From Elmis aenea (Eukaryota > Arthropoda > Insecta > Coleoptera > Elmidae), in assembly GCA_947652605.1 (NCBI GenBank), contig OX393577.1:56754108-56818107 (forward strand): 64,000 bases of DNA, given 5' to 3'. Positions within the stretch are counted from its first letter, which is position 1, and every line of letters begins with the position of its first letter. Made by a program: the position numbers and the translations under genes. The notes below the pieces were generated by a model. That model saw only the letters and a list, made by a program, of their open reading frames with translations. It searched no databases and had not been told where the DNA came from. Positions 22,610 through 32,269 of the stretch are shown here, piece by piece.

Positions 22610-24063
22610 TGTTACACGAATATCGGCCACTTAATAAAGAAAGCCTATACTCGTACAACAAGAACGGGTGATTCGGACTCGCGGCTAAGTCAGACGAGAA
22701 GGGGTAGGTCCAGATTAGAACTAAACTTGTAGATATCAAAAGGGCGCCACACTATTTATTCTGTAAGGTAAAATAGCGAAAAAACCTAAGGAAAGAAATA
22801 AAAGAACTCGTAGGCTTGAACGGTATATGCCTTTAATAACACCAAACACAAAAATGAAAATAACAAACAAAATATAGAACGCACTTGACAATAAAATGGT
22901 CCTCGCCTCAACAGACTTAGAAGGCCACTACGAAGAAACCCTTCGTTATAATTAAACCTAAATAAAATATGTACGACGAAATAAGATCGGTCCTGTTCCG
23001 GGGTTTGCAAGTACCTATATAAAAAACACCAACATATATTTATACCTGTATGTAAGACTGATAACACAACGTCAATAAAGTGGAAGAGCTCTCCAACCTA
23101 TCAAAACTGTGGCAGTAAAATCGCCAAGCGGTAACGTAAATAAAAAATACCTTGCAAACCGAAAACGGTCTCTAACTTATTAATCGTAGCTTTCAAATAA
23201 GAATTTAGTGACACCAAAGCCACTCAAAGGTTGTTGAGAACGTAGGATGTATCATGGACGTAAGGTCCTGTTAACAACAATATAAGAATTGATTTAAACG
23301 TTAATAAATGACACTAGCAAAAATACAACGTAATGAACTAAACGTTAATACATAACGCCAAAGCAAAACAGTGAACTAACTATAGTACGAGCTGAGGGCT
23401 CTACAATAGTTAACGTAAGATAATAAAAATATTAAGAACGTAGCTAGTCGGGGCTTAAATATGTAAGCTTAGCTTTCGATGAGCCGCCGAAGGCACGATG
23501 AAAGAGAAGAGGGCCGGAACTGCTGTCCGTAGTCCAAACTAACAGATAAACATCCACGGAACCAATCTTCAACGGAGTATCAAACGTCCGATCACAACGT
23601 TAAACGAAACTTGGAGAAAAGGACTGAGCTTAACCTCCAGCTCAAAGCAAAACGTACATCCAAACGTTACACAAACGAAATATCAGCCAATTTAAGTACG
23701 AAACGTAAACACCTAAAAAGAAACGAAATGTAAGATAACCTCCAATTTTCACGTGGCTTGAAGAAAAGATTTACCTGTTTTATGTGCCGCTAAATAATCC
23801 AACGGTTTTATTTGGCTGGACCAAATTCGCCGTACGCGTGACTACAAAAGTCGAGATCCACCAAAATTTACAATATTTCCCTGGATATTCACCCTGCACA
23901 AATCACAGGTGTATCACCAAACCAGACAATAACCGGAAGTGCGTGAACGGTAGACAATACCAATTGACATGCGTGAAAATATACTAGACACTGGAGCTAC
24001 TAAAATAAGCCGAAACTACTACTCATGGGACCTAACTCCCAATCGGACAATAGTAACGTAACA
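22610..24063 (-). repeat. 3' LTR of the Ty3/gypsy element
   Basis: A 1454-bp LTR with inverted terminal hexamers TGTTAC and GTAACA. It is offset from the other LTR by exactly 7759 bp throughout. It contains the same TATA and polyadenylation candidates as the 5' LTR. Confidence 0.95.
22755..22760 (-). terminator. Candidate polyadenylation signal AATAAA in the 3' LTR
   Basis: AATAAA on the minus strand, about 280 bp downstream of the TATA-like box. This is a reasonable position for the end of the R region in a long LTR. It is inferred from the motif only. Confidence 0.4.
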
Positions 24064-24066
24064 AAT

Positions 24067-24075
24067 CCCCCCCTT
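24067..24075 (-). promoter_or_regulatory. Polypurine tract
   Basis: AAGGGGGGG on the minus strand ends three bases before the 3' LTR. It is the expected primer for plus-strand DNA synthesis in an LTR retrotransposon. Confidence 0.78.
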
Positions 24076-24370
24076 ACTAGAAGGAAAAATGAAGAAAAAG
24101 GAAAAAAAAAAAATTCTTTCCTAAAAGAAAAGTAGTAATACAAAGAAATCAAAAGAAAGAACCGAAAGGTCCAAGAGAAAACCAAAGAAAACCGCAACTT
24201 CACTTGAAAACCCTAGTGTGAGTCGGCACACCTTCCACGCTACACGCTTGTTGGGAGCAGGGGGGACAAGGATTCCTCGCTCAAGATCTTCGTCGCGTCG
24301 TGGCCATCTATGTCATCCCACACAACAAGTGGAGACCAAGCGCCACCAACTACACTTGAAAGCTTATTCA

Positions 24371-24594
24371 AGCGAAATCGGAACAAAAGAGAAAACAGCT
24401 TAACCTACTAATACAGCGCCGATAAGGACACCGAACTGAAACTAAAGAGGTATAAAGCTATCGGCTTATCCTCGAAAATTTAAGCGAAATCGGAACAAAA
24501 GAGAAAACAACTTAACCTACTAACACAGCGCCGATAAGGACACCGAACTGAAACTAAAGAGGTATAAACCAATCGGTTTATCCTCGGAACTGGT
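24371..24594. repeat. Tandem duplication, 112-bp unit, in the element's 3' region
   Basis: AGCGAAATCGGAACAAAAGA starts at 24371 and again at 24483, and the text between is repeated with a few differences. It is non-coding, between pol and the 3' LTR. Confidence 0.85.
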
Positions 24595-24840
24595 AAGAAA
24601 TATATCACGGACTTTGGGCGAAGAAAAGCGCTGTCGTGATCCACCTGTCCAGGAGAGATCACACAGTGAAACCAAAAGACAGCAGTCATCCGTCACTCAT
24701 CTACTCTGACAGAGGCGGCTCGGTCTGAGTCCAAAGAGTCAGGGTACCGAGAACTGATCGCTTGTCGTCATGTTCACATTTATCCATCATCAGTCATTTC
24801 CAGAAAGAAGAAAGTTCCAAAGAACGACAAAAGAAAAACA

Positions 24841-25033
24841 AAGCGAGTGTTTAGGGGGCTTTTACCCCTGGTAACCACACACCCTTGGCCAATTCTTCAT
24901 CCTGAACCAAGAAGGAGAGAAAGAAGAAAGAAACAGAGAAAGACAAAACAAAGTGAGTGTTTAGGGGGCTTTTACCCCTGGTAACCACACACCCTTGGCC
25001 AATTCTTCATCCTGAACCAAGAAGGAGAGAAAG
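24841..25033. repeat. Tandem duplication, 110-bp unit, in the element's 3' region
   Basis: GAGTGTTTAGGGGGCTTTTA occurs at 24845 and 24955, followed by the same 80-90 bases. It is the second tandem array in the 1.1-kb non-coding stretch after pol. Confidence 0.87.
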
Positions 25034-25183
25034 AGAAAGAACAGAAAGTTACGAAACGTCGAATGGTGAAGCCGAGACATCGACAAATACGAACATAGAA
25101 ACTGTCAGTCCAAAGAAAATCCCAGTAGGGAAAGCAACTAAGTAAAGAGAAAGTGAACCAACAAGTAACAGAGAAATGTCGTA

Positions 25184-28100
25184 TTAGTCTTCAGCGAGAT
25201 AAGGCTTCATATCTTGAACATGCCAGGTGCCTACGTCTTTACCAGACTCGTCAGCTAACTGGTAAGTCCAAGGAGACACACGTTTCAAAACAGTAAAGGG
25301 ACCAATAAATTTCGCAGCGAGTTTGGCGTTGATGTAAGCAGCGGCGTTGGATAAAGCAAAGTTCCTGCGCCACACAAGTGAGTTTACAGCAAACTCGACT
25401 GGGCGTCGACGAAGATTGTAACGTCGGCTAGCTTGTTCGTAAGCCTTGTTCAATCGATCCTTGATATCCAAACGAAGTTGTTCTATGCCTTTCGTTCGTA
25501 AGCCAGGTTCGTCAACAGTACGATCAGGGTCTTCGATCGGTTCATTGAGATCGGGTGGTCGTCCCATGTGATCTCCATATAGATGGTGCTCACGTCCGAA
25601 GTTAGCAAAGAAAGGAGAGTGACCAATTACTTCATGTTTGGACGTGCGAATAGCACACGCAACTTTTGGCAATAGCGAATCCCACTTTCGGTGGTTATCC
25701 GCAACATACGAAGAAAGCATAGTTTTTAGTACGCGGTTAATGCGTTCTGCAGGATTAGCTTGCGGATGGTAAGAAGCATTGAATAGAATTTTACAGCGAT
25801 AGCTTTCACATAGAGAGCCAAACTCTCTACTACGAAATTGTACACCATTATCACAGATAATGTACTGCGGTGTACCATAAACTAAAAAAATTTCATCTTC
25901 TACAGCGCGACAAACCGTAGCAGCTGTAGCACGACGAAGAGGAAAGAAGCAAGAGTATTTAGTAAAGCAATCAGCGACAACAAGAATAAAGGTATAGCCT
26001 TTAGGCGAACGAGGAAGAGGTCCTACAATATCGATGCAGAGGAACTGCCAAGGACGAGAAGGTTTAGCACGAGGTACCATAAAACCATAAGGTTTCTTCT
26101 GTTCTACCTTATGTGCGGCACAAACTGCACATCTCCGGACATATCTGGCAACAGAGGATCTCATTTTAGGCCAATAGTAACGTGTGGCCAAACGCTCAAA
26201 CGTTTTGAACACACCAGCGTGACCGGCAGTTGGTAAGTCATGGTTCTCATTGATGAGATCTCGACGAAGTTCCGTAGGAACAACAAACTTCCAGTTATCG
26301 CATTCCGGATCGAGCCCACGAATACGAGGAGAAGTATACTTAAAGACCTTACCATTGTCGACACGCCAAACAGGATATTTATCCGGGTTGGTTTCGATAG
26401 AGGTACGTAAGCGACAATACCACTCATCAGAAGTCTGAAGTGGAGGAAGAATAATGGCAGGTTCCACGACATCAAGTTTAGGAACAGAACGAGACAAAGT
26501 ATCTGGAACGACATGATCTTTGCCCTTGCGATGGACTATCGTGAAGTCGTACTGCTGTAGTCGTACGCTCCAACGAGCAAGGCGTCCAGAAGGATCCTTA
26601 AGATTATTAAGCCAAATCAAGGAGTGGTGGTCAGTGACCACAGTAAAGTGAGCACCTTCGATATATGGTCGGAATTTTTCTATGGCCCATACGACTGCGA
26701 GACATTCTTTTTCGGTGGTGCTGTAATTACGCGCTGCTTTCTGCAACGAACAGCTAATATAACTAACTGCATGTTCGCCGTCATCATGCGTTTGGGTCAA
26801 GATAGCACCTACACCATAATCTGAGGCATCAGTCTGAATAGTAAACTCCTTGTTAAAATCAGGACAGCTAAGAATTGGAGCAGCAATAAGAGCTTCCTTA
26901 ATGGCCGTAAAAGCTAGTTGACATTCGTCACTCCAAAGAAAGTTAGCATTCTTTTTAGTAAGAGAAGTAATAGGAGACACAACGGTAGAGAAATTAGGAA
27001 TAAAACGTCGGTACCACGATGCCATTCCTAGGACACGACGTACTTCAGTAACGGAAGTAGGAATAGGTAAGTTAAGAATAGCAGAAACCTTTTCTGGGTC
27101 CACATGTAAACCCTGTTTATCGACAACATAACCGAGATAGCGTAATTCGGGACGGCAAAAGTGACATTTATCTCGACGAACAGTAAGACCAGCGTCCATA
27201 AGTCGTTTGAAGACTTCCCGAAGGACGTCCAAGTGCTTATCAAAGTCATTAGTGACTATGACAATATCATCGAGATAGACAAAGACATGAGGTTCTAGGT
27301 CTGCGCCGATAACGCGGTCGATCAGCCGTTGCCACGTGGCTGGAGAATTATGTAACCCAAAGGGAAGGCGTCGGAACTGAAATAAACCTCTATTTGGTAC
27401 AGTAAAGGCAGTAATAGGTCTAGACTCAGCTTTAACAGGAATCTGCCAATAAGCAGTTTTAATATCCAAACTAGAAAGAAACTTAGCGTCACGTAGACGA
27501 TCTAGAATATTAGATATATATGGAAGAGGATACGCATCACGTTCAGTGACTTTGTTTACCTTGCGATAGTCCACACAGAACCTATAAGTACTATCTTTCT
27601 TTTTGACAAGCACAATGGGTGACGCCCACGGTGACTGTGATGGTTCGATAACACCTTGCTCCAGCATGGCGTTCATTTCAGCATCCACAAACTTTTGTAG
27701 TGCTGGGGAGATAGGGTAGTAACGCTGTTTGATGGGTTCAGCGGTAGTACGAATTTCGTGTTCAACAAGGTTCGTGCATCCTAAAGTCGGTTTCATAACA
27801 GAAAAGATATCCCTAAGCAACGAAGAAAGAAGAGACATCTGCCTTGAGTCCAAGTGACTATGGTCAGTAATGGAAGCAATTTCTAGCTCTTTCCTATCGC
27901 TAAACGTCCATCCTCCATTACGGATATTGGGAATGATTCCCAATTTCTTCCAAAAGTCAACACCTAAGATAAGAGAATGAGGTAGCGAAGGTATAACTAG
28001 AATTTCTGTCAGGACAACGCGTTTCTCTACTACTACAGGAACACAAAGTAATCCCAAAACAGAACAGGATACGCCATTAGCGACAGTACACTCAGGAATC

Positions 28101-28384
28101 GGAGAAGGCAACAAAGTTAAATCAAAAGACTTGAGTACGTCCCAACCGGAACGACCAAGTATAGTACGGGAAGCACCAGAGTCTAATAGACCTAGAAAAG
28201 TTTTCCCAAAAATCTCTACAGATAAATAAGGGCGTTCGTCACCCTCAGAAGAAGCTAAAAGAAAATCTAAAGCGAATTTAGATCGAATGTCTAAGTCAGA
28301 AAAGGAATCCGAGATTGCAGTACTAGAAGAGAAAGGTGAGTCAGTCACTCGGGTCGACGACTCACAAGTTAGTTTTCCGAAGGC
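25184..28384 (-). CDS. pol: Pol polyprotein (protease, RT, RNase H, integrase)
   Basis: An unbroken frame that copies the RNA genome and integrates the DNA. Numbering from the GTG codon at 28348: protease DSGAS with Asp56; reverse transcriptase with VYLDD at 357-361; RNase H with TDASD (506-510) and TDHHS; integrase zinc motif with His703/His710 and Cys740/Cys743; catalytic core Asp773, Asp833, Glu868 (35 residues apart, the D-D35-E form); and a GPF motif near 1016 at the C-terminus. No ATG suits the start. The frame opens at 28384, overlapping the end of gag by 16 bases in the -1 frame, so it is probably made as a Gag-Pol fusion by frameshifting. Length and motifs are complete and all catalytic residues are present. 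Confidence 0.96.
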   Translation of the reverse strand, partial: AFGKLTCESSTRVTDSPFSSSTAISDSFSDLDIRSKFALDFLLASSEGDERPYLSVEIFGKTFLGLLDSGASRTILGRSGWDVLKSFDLTLLPSPIPECTVANGVSCSVLGLLCVPVVVEKRVVLTEILVIPSLPHSLILGVDFWKKLGIIPNIRNGGWTFSDRKELEIASITDHSHLDSRQMSLLSSLLRDIFSVMKPTLGCTNLVEHEIRTTAEPIKQRYYPISPALQKFVDAEMNAMLEQGVIEPSQSPWASPIVLVKKKDSTYRFCVDYRKVNKVTERDAYPLPYISNILDRLRDAKFLSSLDIKTAYWQIPVKAESRPITAFTVPNRGLFQFRRLPFGLHNSPATWQRLIDRVIGADLEPHVFVYLDDIVIVTNDFDKHLDVLREVFKRLMDAGLTVRRDKCHFCRPELRYLGYVVDKQGLHVDPEKVSAILNLPIPTSVTEVRRVLGMASWYRRFIPNFSTVVSPITSLTKKNANFLWSDECQLAFTAIKEALIAAPILSCPDFNKEFTIQTDASDYGVGAILTQTHDDGEHAVSYISCSLQKAARNYSTTEKECLAVVWAIEKFRPYIEGAHFTVVTDHHSLIWLNNLKDPSGRLARWSVRLQQYDFTIVHRKGKDHVVPDTLSRSVPKLDVVEPAIILPPLQTSDEWYCRLRTSIETNPDKYPVWRVDNGKVFKYTSPRIRGLDPECDNWKFVVPTELRRDLINENHDLPTAGHAGVFKTFERLATRYYWPKMRSSVARYVRRCAVCAAHKVEQKKPYGFMVPRAKPSRPWQFLCIDIVGPLPRSPKGYTFILVVADCFTKYSCFFPLRRATAATVCRAVEDEIFLVYGTPQYIICDNGVQFRSREFGSLCESYRCKILFNASYHPQANPAERINRVLKTMLSSYVADNHRKWDSLLPKVACAIRTSKHEVIGHSPFFANFGREHHLYGDHMGRPPDLNEPIEDPDRTVDEPGLRTKGIEQLRLDIKDRLNKAYEQASRRYNLRRRPVEFAVNSLVWRRNFALSNAAAYINAKLAAKFIGPFTVLKRVSPWTYQLADESGKDVGTWHVQDMKPYLAED
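28369..28384 (-). promoter_or_regulatory. Candidate -1 ribosomal frameshift site at the gag stop
   Basis: Gag (codons starting at 28371 + 3n) and Pol (offset by -1) are both open only in this 16-base overlap. The last gag codons are TCG GAA AAC TAA, giving GGAAAAC directly before the stop. A-site AAC is common at -1 sites. The P-site half (GAA slipping to GGA) is not canonical, so the exact slip position is uncertain. Confidence 0.55.
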
Positions 28385-29760
28385 TTATTACTGTTACATT
28401 TCGGACAAGTCCGAGTAGTGTGGTTCGGTTGGCCACACTTATAACAATGACGTTTCTGGGGTTGGGGACAAGAAGGAGAAACATGACCGGTTTTCCCACA
28501 ATTCCAGCACGTCATGGAAGCGAGAGGTTTAGAAGAAGAAACAGGAACAGTCTTTGAACATACCGTAGTCGAGGTAGAAAGAGACGCGACAGGTTTAGTA
28601 CGTTCAAGAGAAGAAGGAACATCAACTTTATCGACACGTTGGCGAGAAGATCGTTGCGCACACGCTAAGTCAGGTTCCAGCAAAGGTTCGGGTCCAGATC
28701 GAGGTTCAAAACGTCGATTCCGAATCTCTGCATCCTCTAACGTGCGTAACAAGGGAATGAGTTTAGTAAAAGTAGTTGGTTGTTGGAAAAGTAAGCTTTG
28801 CGAATATTTAGGACGTAGATTGCAGATAATACGATGAAGTTGTTCAGTCTCAGAAGGAATGAAGGTCAATCTGCGAAATAAATTACGCATAGCAGCGACA
28901 AATAAAGTTGGGCGTTCGGAAGATCCTTGTAAGCGATTGTAGATTTCTTGTCTCAATCTCTCGTCATAATCTGATGGTAAAAATGCTTGACGAAGATTAA
29001 TAACTAGAGAATTCCAGTCGCGAATATCCTCGCGCACTGAACGATACCATAAAAGAGCATCGCCTGCAAACAGGTCGATAGCCGAAAAAAATAATTGAGA
29101 GGTAGTAACATTACGCGCTATTCTTAGTTCTTCAACACGTTCCAAGAAAGAGCTAACGGAAGCATCGCTTCGTCCACTAAACGTAATGCCCCATTTCGAG
29201 ACAGGAACAAACCTTGCAGAAAATATTTGAGAAACCGGAGGAACTAGAATATCGCCTTCGTCGGACGAGTCATCTGACGCATGTGTCACCGCATTACGAA
29301 GCGGAGTACTTGTGGTTGGTGGAACAGTCTGATCACGTAACGCGCGTTTGTAAGCGTTTTCGAAATCTGATTTAAGCTCAAGCGCACGCAGTCGAAGCGC
29401 ATTAAGTTCACTTTTCATCTCGCCGGTAGTAGGGTTAGCGAGTTCAAGGCGTCGATCAGTATGTTTCATCAGCGCCGAAGTACGACGGAAACACGCAGCT
29501 TTCGTATCACCTTCAAAAGTTTGAAGTGCCGATTCTAATTCAATTAAATTTCTAGTGATAGCTAACTTATCATCGTTAAACTCAACCGTATAGGCAACTT
29601 GCGATAGCGATTTTTCTGAATCCAATTTAAGCACGCCACGAACTGACTTTCTCATCTCGGCTACTGTAGCGGACGGAAAACCACGGCTCGTTAACTCATA
29701 CGCGAGCTCACCTTGATTCAGAGAGTCAATAAAATCTTTCCAAATGCACAACGGTGCCAT
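28369..29760 (-). CDS. gag: Gag structural polyprotein
   Basis: A 463-residue protein that forms the virus-like particle and packages element RNA. The ATG at 29758-29760 starts MAPLCIWKDF. The middle has a capsid-like region with the spaced aromatic and basic blocks usual for Ty3/gypsy Gag (LFFSAIDLFAGDALLWYRSV, LRQAFLPSDYDERLRQEI). The C-terminus carries two CCHC zinc knuckles, C-X2-C-X4-H-X4-C, at residues 418-431 and 439-452, which bind nucleic acid. It ends at TAA, where Pol begins in the -1 frame. No breaks were seen. Confidence 0.93.
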   Translation of the reverse strand: MAPLCIWKDFIDSLNQGELAYELTSRGFPSATVAEMRKSVRGVLKLDSEKSLSQVAYTVEFNDDKLAITRNLIELESALQTFEGDTKAACFRRTSALMKHTDRRLELANPTTGEMKSELNALRLRALELKSDFENAYKRALRDQTVPPTTSTPLRNAVTHASDDSSDEGDILVPPVSQIFSARFVPVSKWGITFSGRSDASVSSFLERVEELRIARNVTTSQLFFSAIDLFAGDALLWYRSVREDIRDWNSLVINLRQAFLPSDYDERLRQEIYNRLQGSSERPTLFVAAMRNLFRRLTFIPSETEQLHRIICNLRPKYSQSLLFQQPTTFTKLIPLLRTLEDAEIRNRRFEPRSGPEPLLEPDLACAQRSSRQRVDKVDVPSSLERTKPVASLSTSTTVCSKTVPVSSSKPLASMTCWNCGKTGHVSPSCPQPQKRHCYKCGQPNHTTRTCPKCNSNKPSEN

Positions 29761-30347
29761 TGTATCTAGTCAAAATCAGTAAAGTATAACAAGTAATTAA
29801 CTTTCCTTCGAGAAGGAAGAAAACAACCCAAAAAGAAAGAAAAAGCAACTAAATAGCCTAAAAGAAAAATTATTTGGACTAAATTTTTGACCGAAACTGT
29901 ACCTACGTATCAAGTCTGGTCGCAAAAGACTTCCAAAAACCTAAAAAGCGATAAAAGAAAATTTGGACAAGAATTTTTACTGGCTCTGTATATAGAAAAT
30001 GTGCTAAATTGCATAGAACCACCTAAGGAATCTATAGAACCAATAAAAAAAAAAAGTGCAAAATTGTTGTTCCACCCTGTATATCAGAAATCCCGAAAAC
30101 CAGGTAGTAACAACGAAAACGTCCAGCAGAGGAGTCAAAACCTAAAGAATCGTCGCGAAGCTTGGGTAAATGTATGCTTGCATTTATTAGGAACGCCTAG
30201 ATATATGCAACACACGTAGCAAGAAATAAAATTTTAGAAAAATAGTCTAAGTTGCTATTTAAAAAGAATAAAGGCAATTATCAGACAAGTCCCTAAACGA
30301 GTAAAGTACAGTTACACAAAGCCAATAAGGTTTAGTTACACAAGGCC
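29761..30347 (-). other. 5' untranslated leader of the LTR element
   Basis: About 590 bases between the primer-binding site and gag. They are non-coding on the element's strand. A 110-residue plus-strand frame (29887-30219) is antisense to the element and shows no domain. Confidence 0.7.
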
Positions 30348-30366
30348 CCTAATGTTGGGCGTCAAT
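30348..30366 (-). promoter_or_regulatory. Primer-binding site, lysine-tRNA-like
   Basis: Just inside the 5' LTR the minus strand reads TGACGCCCAACATTAGGGG. The TGGCGCCCAACGTGGGG complement of an insect lysine tRNA 3' end, as I recall it, matches over the first 11 bases with one change (G to A at base 3), then needs a small insertion. tRNA identity is an inference. Confidence 0.55.
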
Positions 30367-30513
30367 TTTGTTACACGAATATCGGCCACTTAATAAAGAA
30401 AGCCTATACTCGTACAACAAGAACGGGTGATTCGGACTCGCGGCTAAGTCAGACGAGAAGGGGTAGGTCCAGATTAGAACTAAACTTGTAGATATCAAAA
30501 GGGCGCCACACTA

Positions 30514-30519
30514 TTTATT
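30514..30519 (-). terminator. Candidate AATAAA in the 5' LTR copy
   Basis: The copy of the 3' LTR polyadenylation candidate. It would be ignored in the 5' LTR of a full-length transcript. Confidence 0.35.
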
Positions 30520-30795
30520 CTGTAAGGTAAAATAGCGAAAAAACCTAAGGAAAGAAATAAAAGAACTCGTAGGCTTGAACGGTATATGCCTTTAATAACA
30601 CCAAACACAAAAATGAAAATAACAAACAAAATATAGAACGCACTTGACAATAAAATGGTCCTCGCCTCAACAGACTTAGAAGGCCACTACGAAGAAACCC
30701 TTCGTTATAATTAAACCTAAATAAAATATGTACGACGAAATAAGATCGGTCCTGTTCCGGGGTTTGCAAGTACCTATATAAAAAACACCAACATA

Positions 30796-30803
30796 TATTT
30801 ATA
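30796..30803 (-). promoter_or_regulatory. TATA-like box (TATAAATA) in the LTR
   Basis: TATAAATA on the minus strand. It would place transcription start near 30770, leaving about 400 bases of R plus U5. A second TATATA word lies just downstream. The matching site in the 3' LTR is 23037-23044. Confidence 0.45.
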
Positions 30804-31826
30804 CCTGTATGTAAGACTGATAACACAACGTCAATAAAGTGGAAGAGCTCTCCAACCTATCAAAACTGTGGCAGTAAAATCGCCAAGCGGTAACGTAAAT
30901 AAAAAATACCTTGCAAACCGAAAACGGTCTCTAACTTATTAATCGTAGCTTTCAAATAAGAATTTAGTGACACCAAAGCCACTCAAAGGTTGTTGAGAAC
31001 GTAGGATGTATCATGGACGTAAGGTCCTGTTAACAACAATATAAGAATTGATTTAAACGTTAATAAATGACACTAGCAAAAATACAACGTAATGAACTAA
31101 ACGTTAATACATAACGCCAAAGCAAAACAGTGAACTAACTATAGTACGAGCTGAGGGCTCTACAATAGTTAACGTAAGATAATAAAAATATTAAGAACGT
31201 AGCTAGTCGGGGCTTAAATATGTAAGCTTAGCTTTCGATGAGCCGCCGAAGGCACGATGAAAGAGAAGAGGGCCGGAACTGCTGTCCGTAGTCCAAACTA
31301 ACAGATAAACATCCACGGAACCAATCTTCAACGGAGTATCAAACGTCCGATCACAACGTTAAACGAAACTTGGAGAAAAGGACTGAGCTTAACCTCCAGC
31401 TCAAAGCAAAACGTACATCCAAACGTTACACAAACGAAATATCAGCCAATTTAAGTACGAAACGTAAACACCTAAAAAGAAACGAAATGTAAGATAACCT
31501 CCAATTTTCACGTGGCTTGAAGAAAAGATTTACCTGTTTTATGTGCCGCTAAATAATCCAACGGTTTTATTTGGCTGGACCAAATTCGCCGTACGCGTGA
31601 CTACAAAAGTCGAGATCCACCAAAATTTACAATATTTCCCTGGATATTCACCCTGCACAAATCACAGGTGTATCACCAAACCAGACAATAACCGGAAGTG
31701 CGTGAACGGTAGACAATACCAATTGACATGCGTGAAAATATACTAGACACTGGAGCTACTAAAATAAGCCGAAACTACTACTCATGGGACCTAACTCCCA
31801 ATCGGACAATAGTAACGTAACAAGAG

Positions 31827-32269
31827 TGTCAAGAGAAAATGATTTGCAACATAATCTAAGAGTATGGACAGATACATTAAGAAGAAATAATATGAGCATT
31901 AATATAAAAAATACATAGTCTATTCTTAGAACGAAGAATTTTGCAACGGTTTCTATCATGCTAAACCAAGAAAGGATGAAAGTTGTATCAAATTTTGAAT
32001 ATGTAGGAACCATAATTGCAGAGAATGGTTATTTAAAAAAGGAGATTAAGAACAGAATAGCTGCAGCAACGAAATTTTCCACGCCACTAATAAAGGCTGC
32101 ATAAATAACGAAATTTTAAAAGAAACTAAAACGCAAGCAAGTAATTAACGCAGTGTACGTACCAATTCTTCCTTAGAGTTCAGAAACTGGGGCACTAACA
32201 AGAAATCAAAACTAAAATAATACAAAATACGAACACAGAAGAGATTTTTGAGAAAAATAGTTGGATGTA
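31827..32269 (+). pseudogene. LINE reverse-transcriptase relic, C-terminal part
   Basis: The frame starting at 31827 reads on as SRENDLQHNLRVWTDTL, RRNNMSIN and FEYVGTIIAENG, the thumb and connection region after the YADD motif in LINE reverse transcriptases. A later piece reads INAVYVPIL and SETGALT (usually YGSETW.LT), then EKIVG at the mariner junction. Several in-frame stops and shifts make it dead. The same family, better preserved, is at 62939-64000. Confidence 0.78.

Larger units (their letters stand above)
22610..31822 (-). mobile_element. Complete Ty3/gypsy LTR retrotransposon
   Basis: A 9213-bp element on the minus strand: 5' LTR (30369-31822), primer-binding site, gag, pol, polypurine tract, 3' LTR (22610-24063). 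The 4-bp target duplication AGAG (22606-22609 and 31823-31826) matches exactly. Gene order protease, reverse transcriptase, RNase H, integrase places it in Ty3/gypsy. Long LTRs and a lysine-tRNA-like primer site resemble the Osvaldo/Ulysses group, which is my inference. There is no env-like frame. No difference was seen between the LTRs in the stretches compared and they align without gaps, so insertion is probably recent and the element may be able to move. Confidence 0.95.
30369..31822 (-). repeat. 5' LTR of the Ty3/gypsy element
   Basis: A 1454-bp promoter-side LTR with the same sequence as 22610-24063 wherever compared. It begins (on the plus strand) TGTTAC and ends GTAACA. The 93-residue and 67-residue open frames inside it are present in both LTRs only because the LTRs match, and show no domain. 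Confidence 0.95.

Noticed and set aside
22786..23067. 93-residue minus-strand frame in the LTR, repeated at 30545-30826
   Set aside because: Its conservation only reflects matching LTRs. There is no domain, and it lies over the promoter region.
23784..23987. 67-residue plus-strand frame in the LTR, repeated at 31543-31746
   Set aside because: Antisense to the element and duplicated only with the LTR.
26161..26514. 117-residue frame on the minus strand within pol
   Set aside because: A shadow in another frame of the integrase-coding region.
29887..30219. 110-residue plus-strand frame
   Set aside because: Antisense to the leader of the LTR element, no recognisable family.
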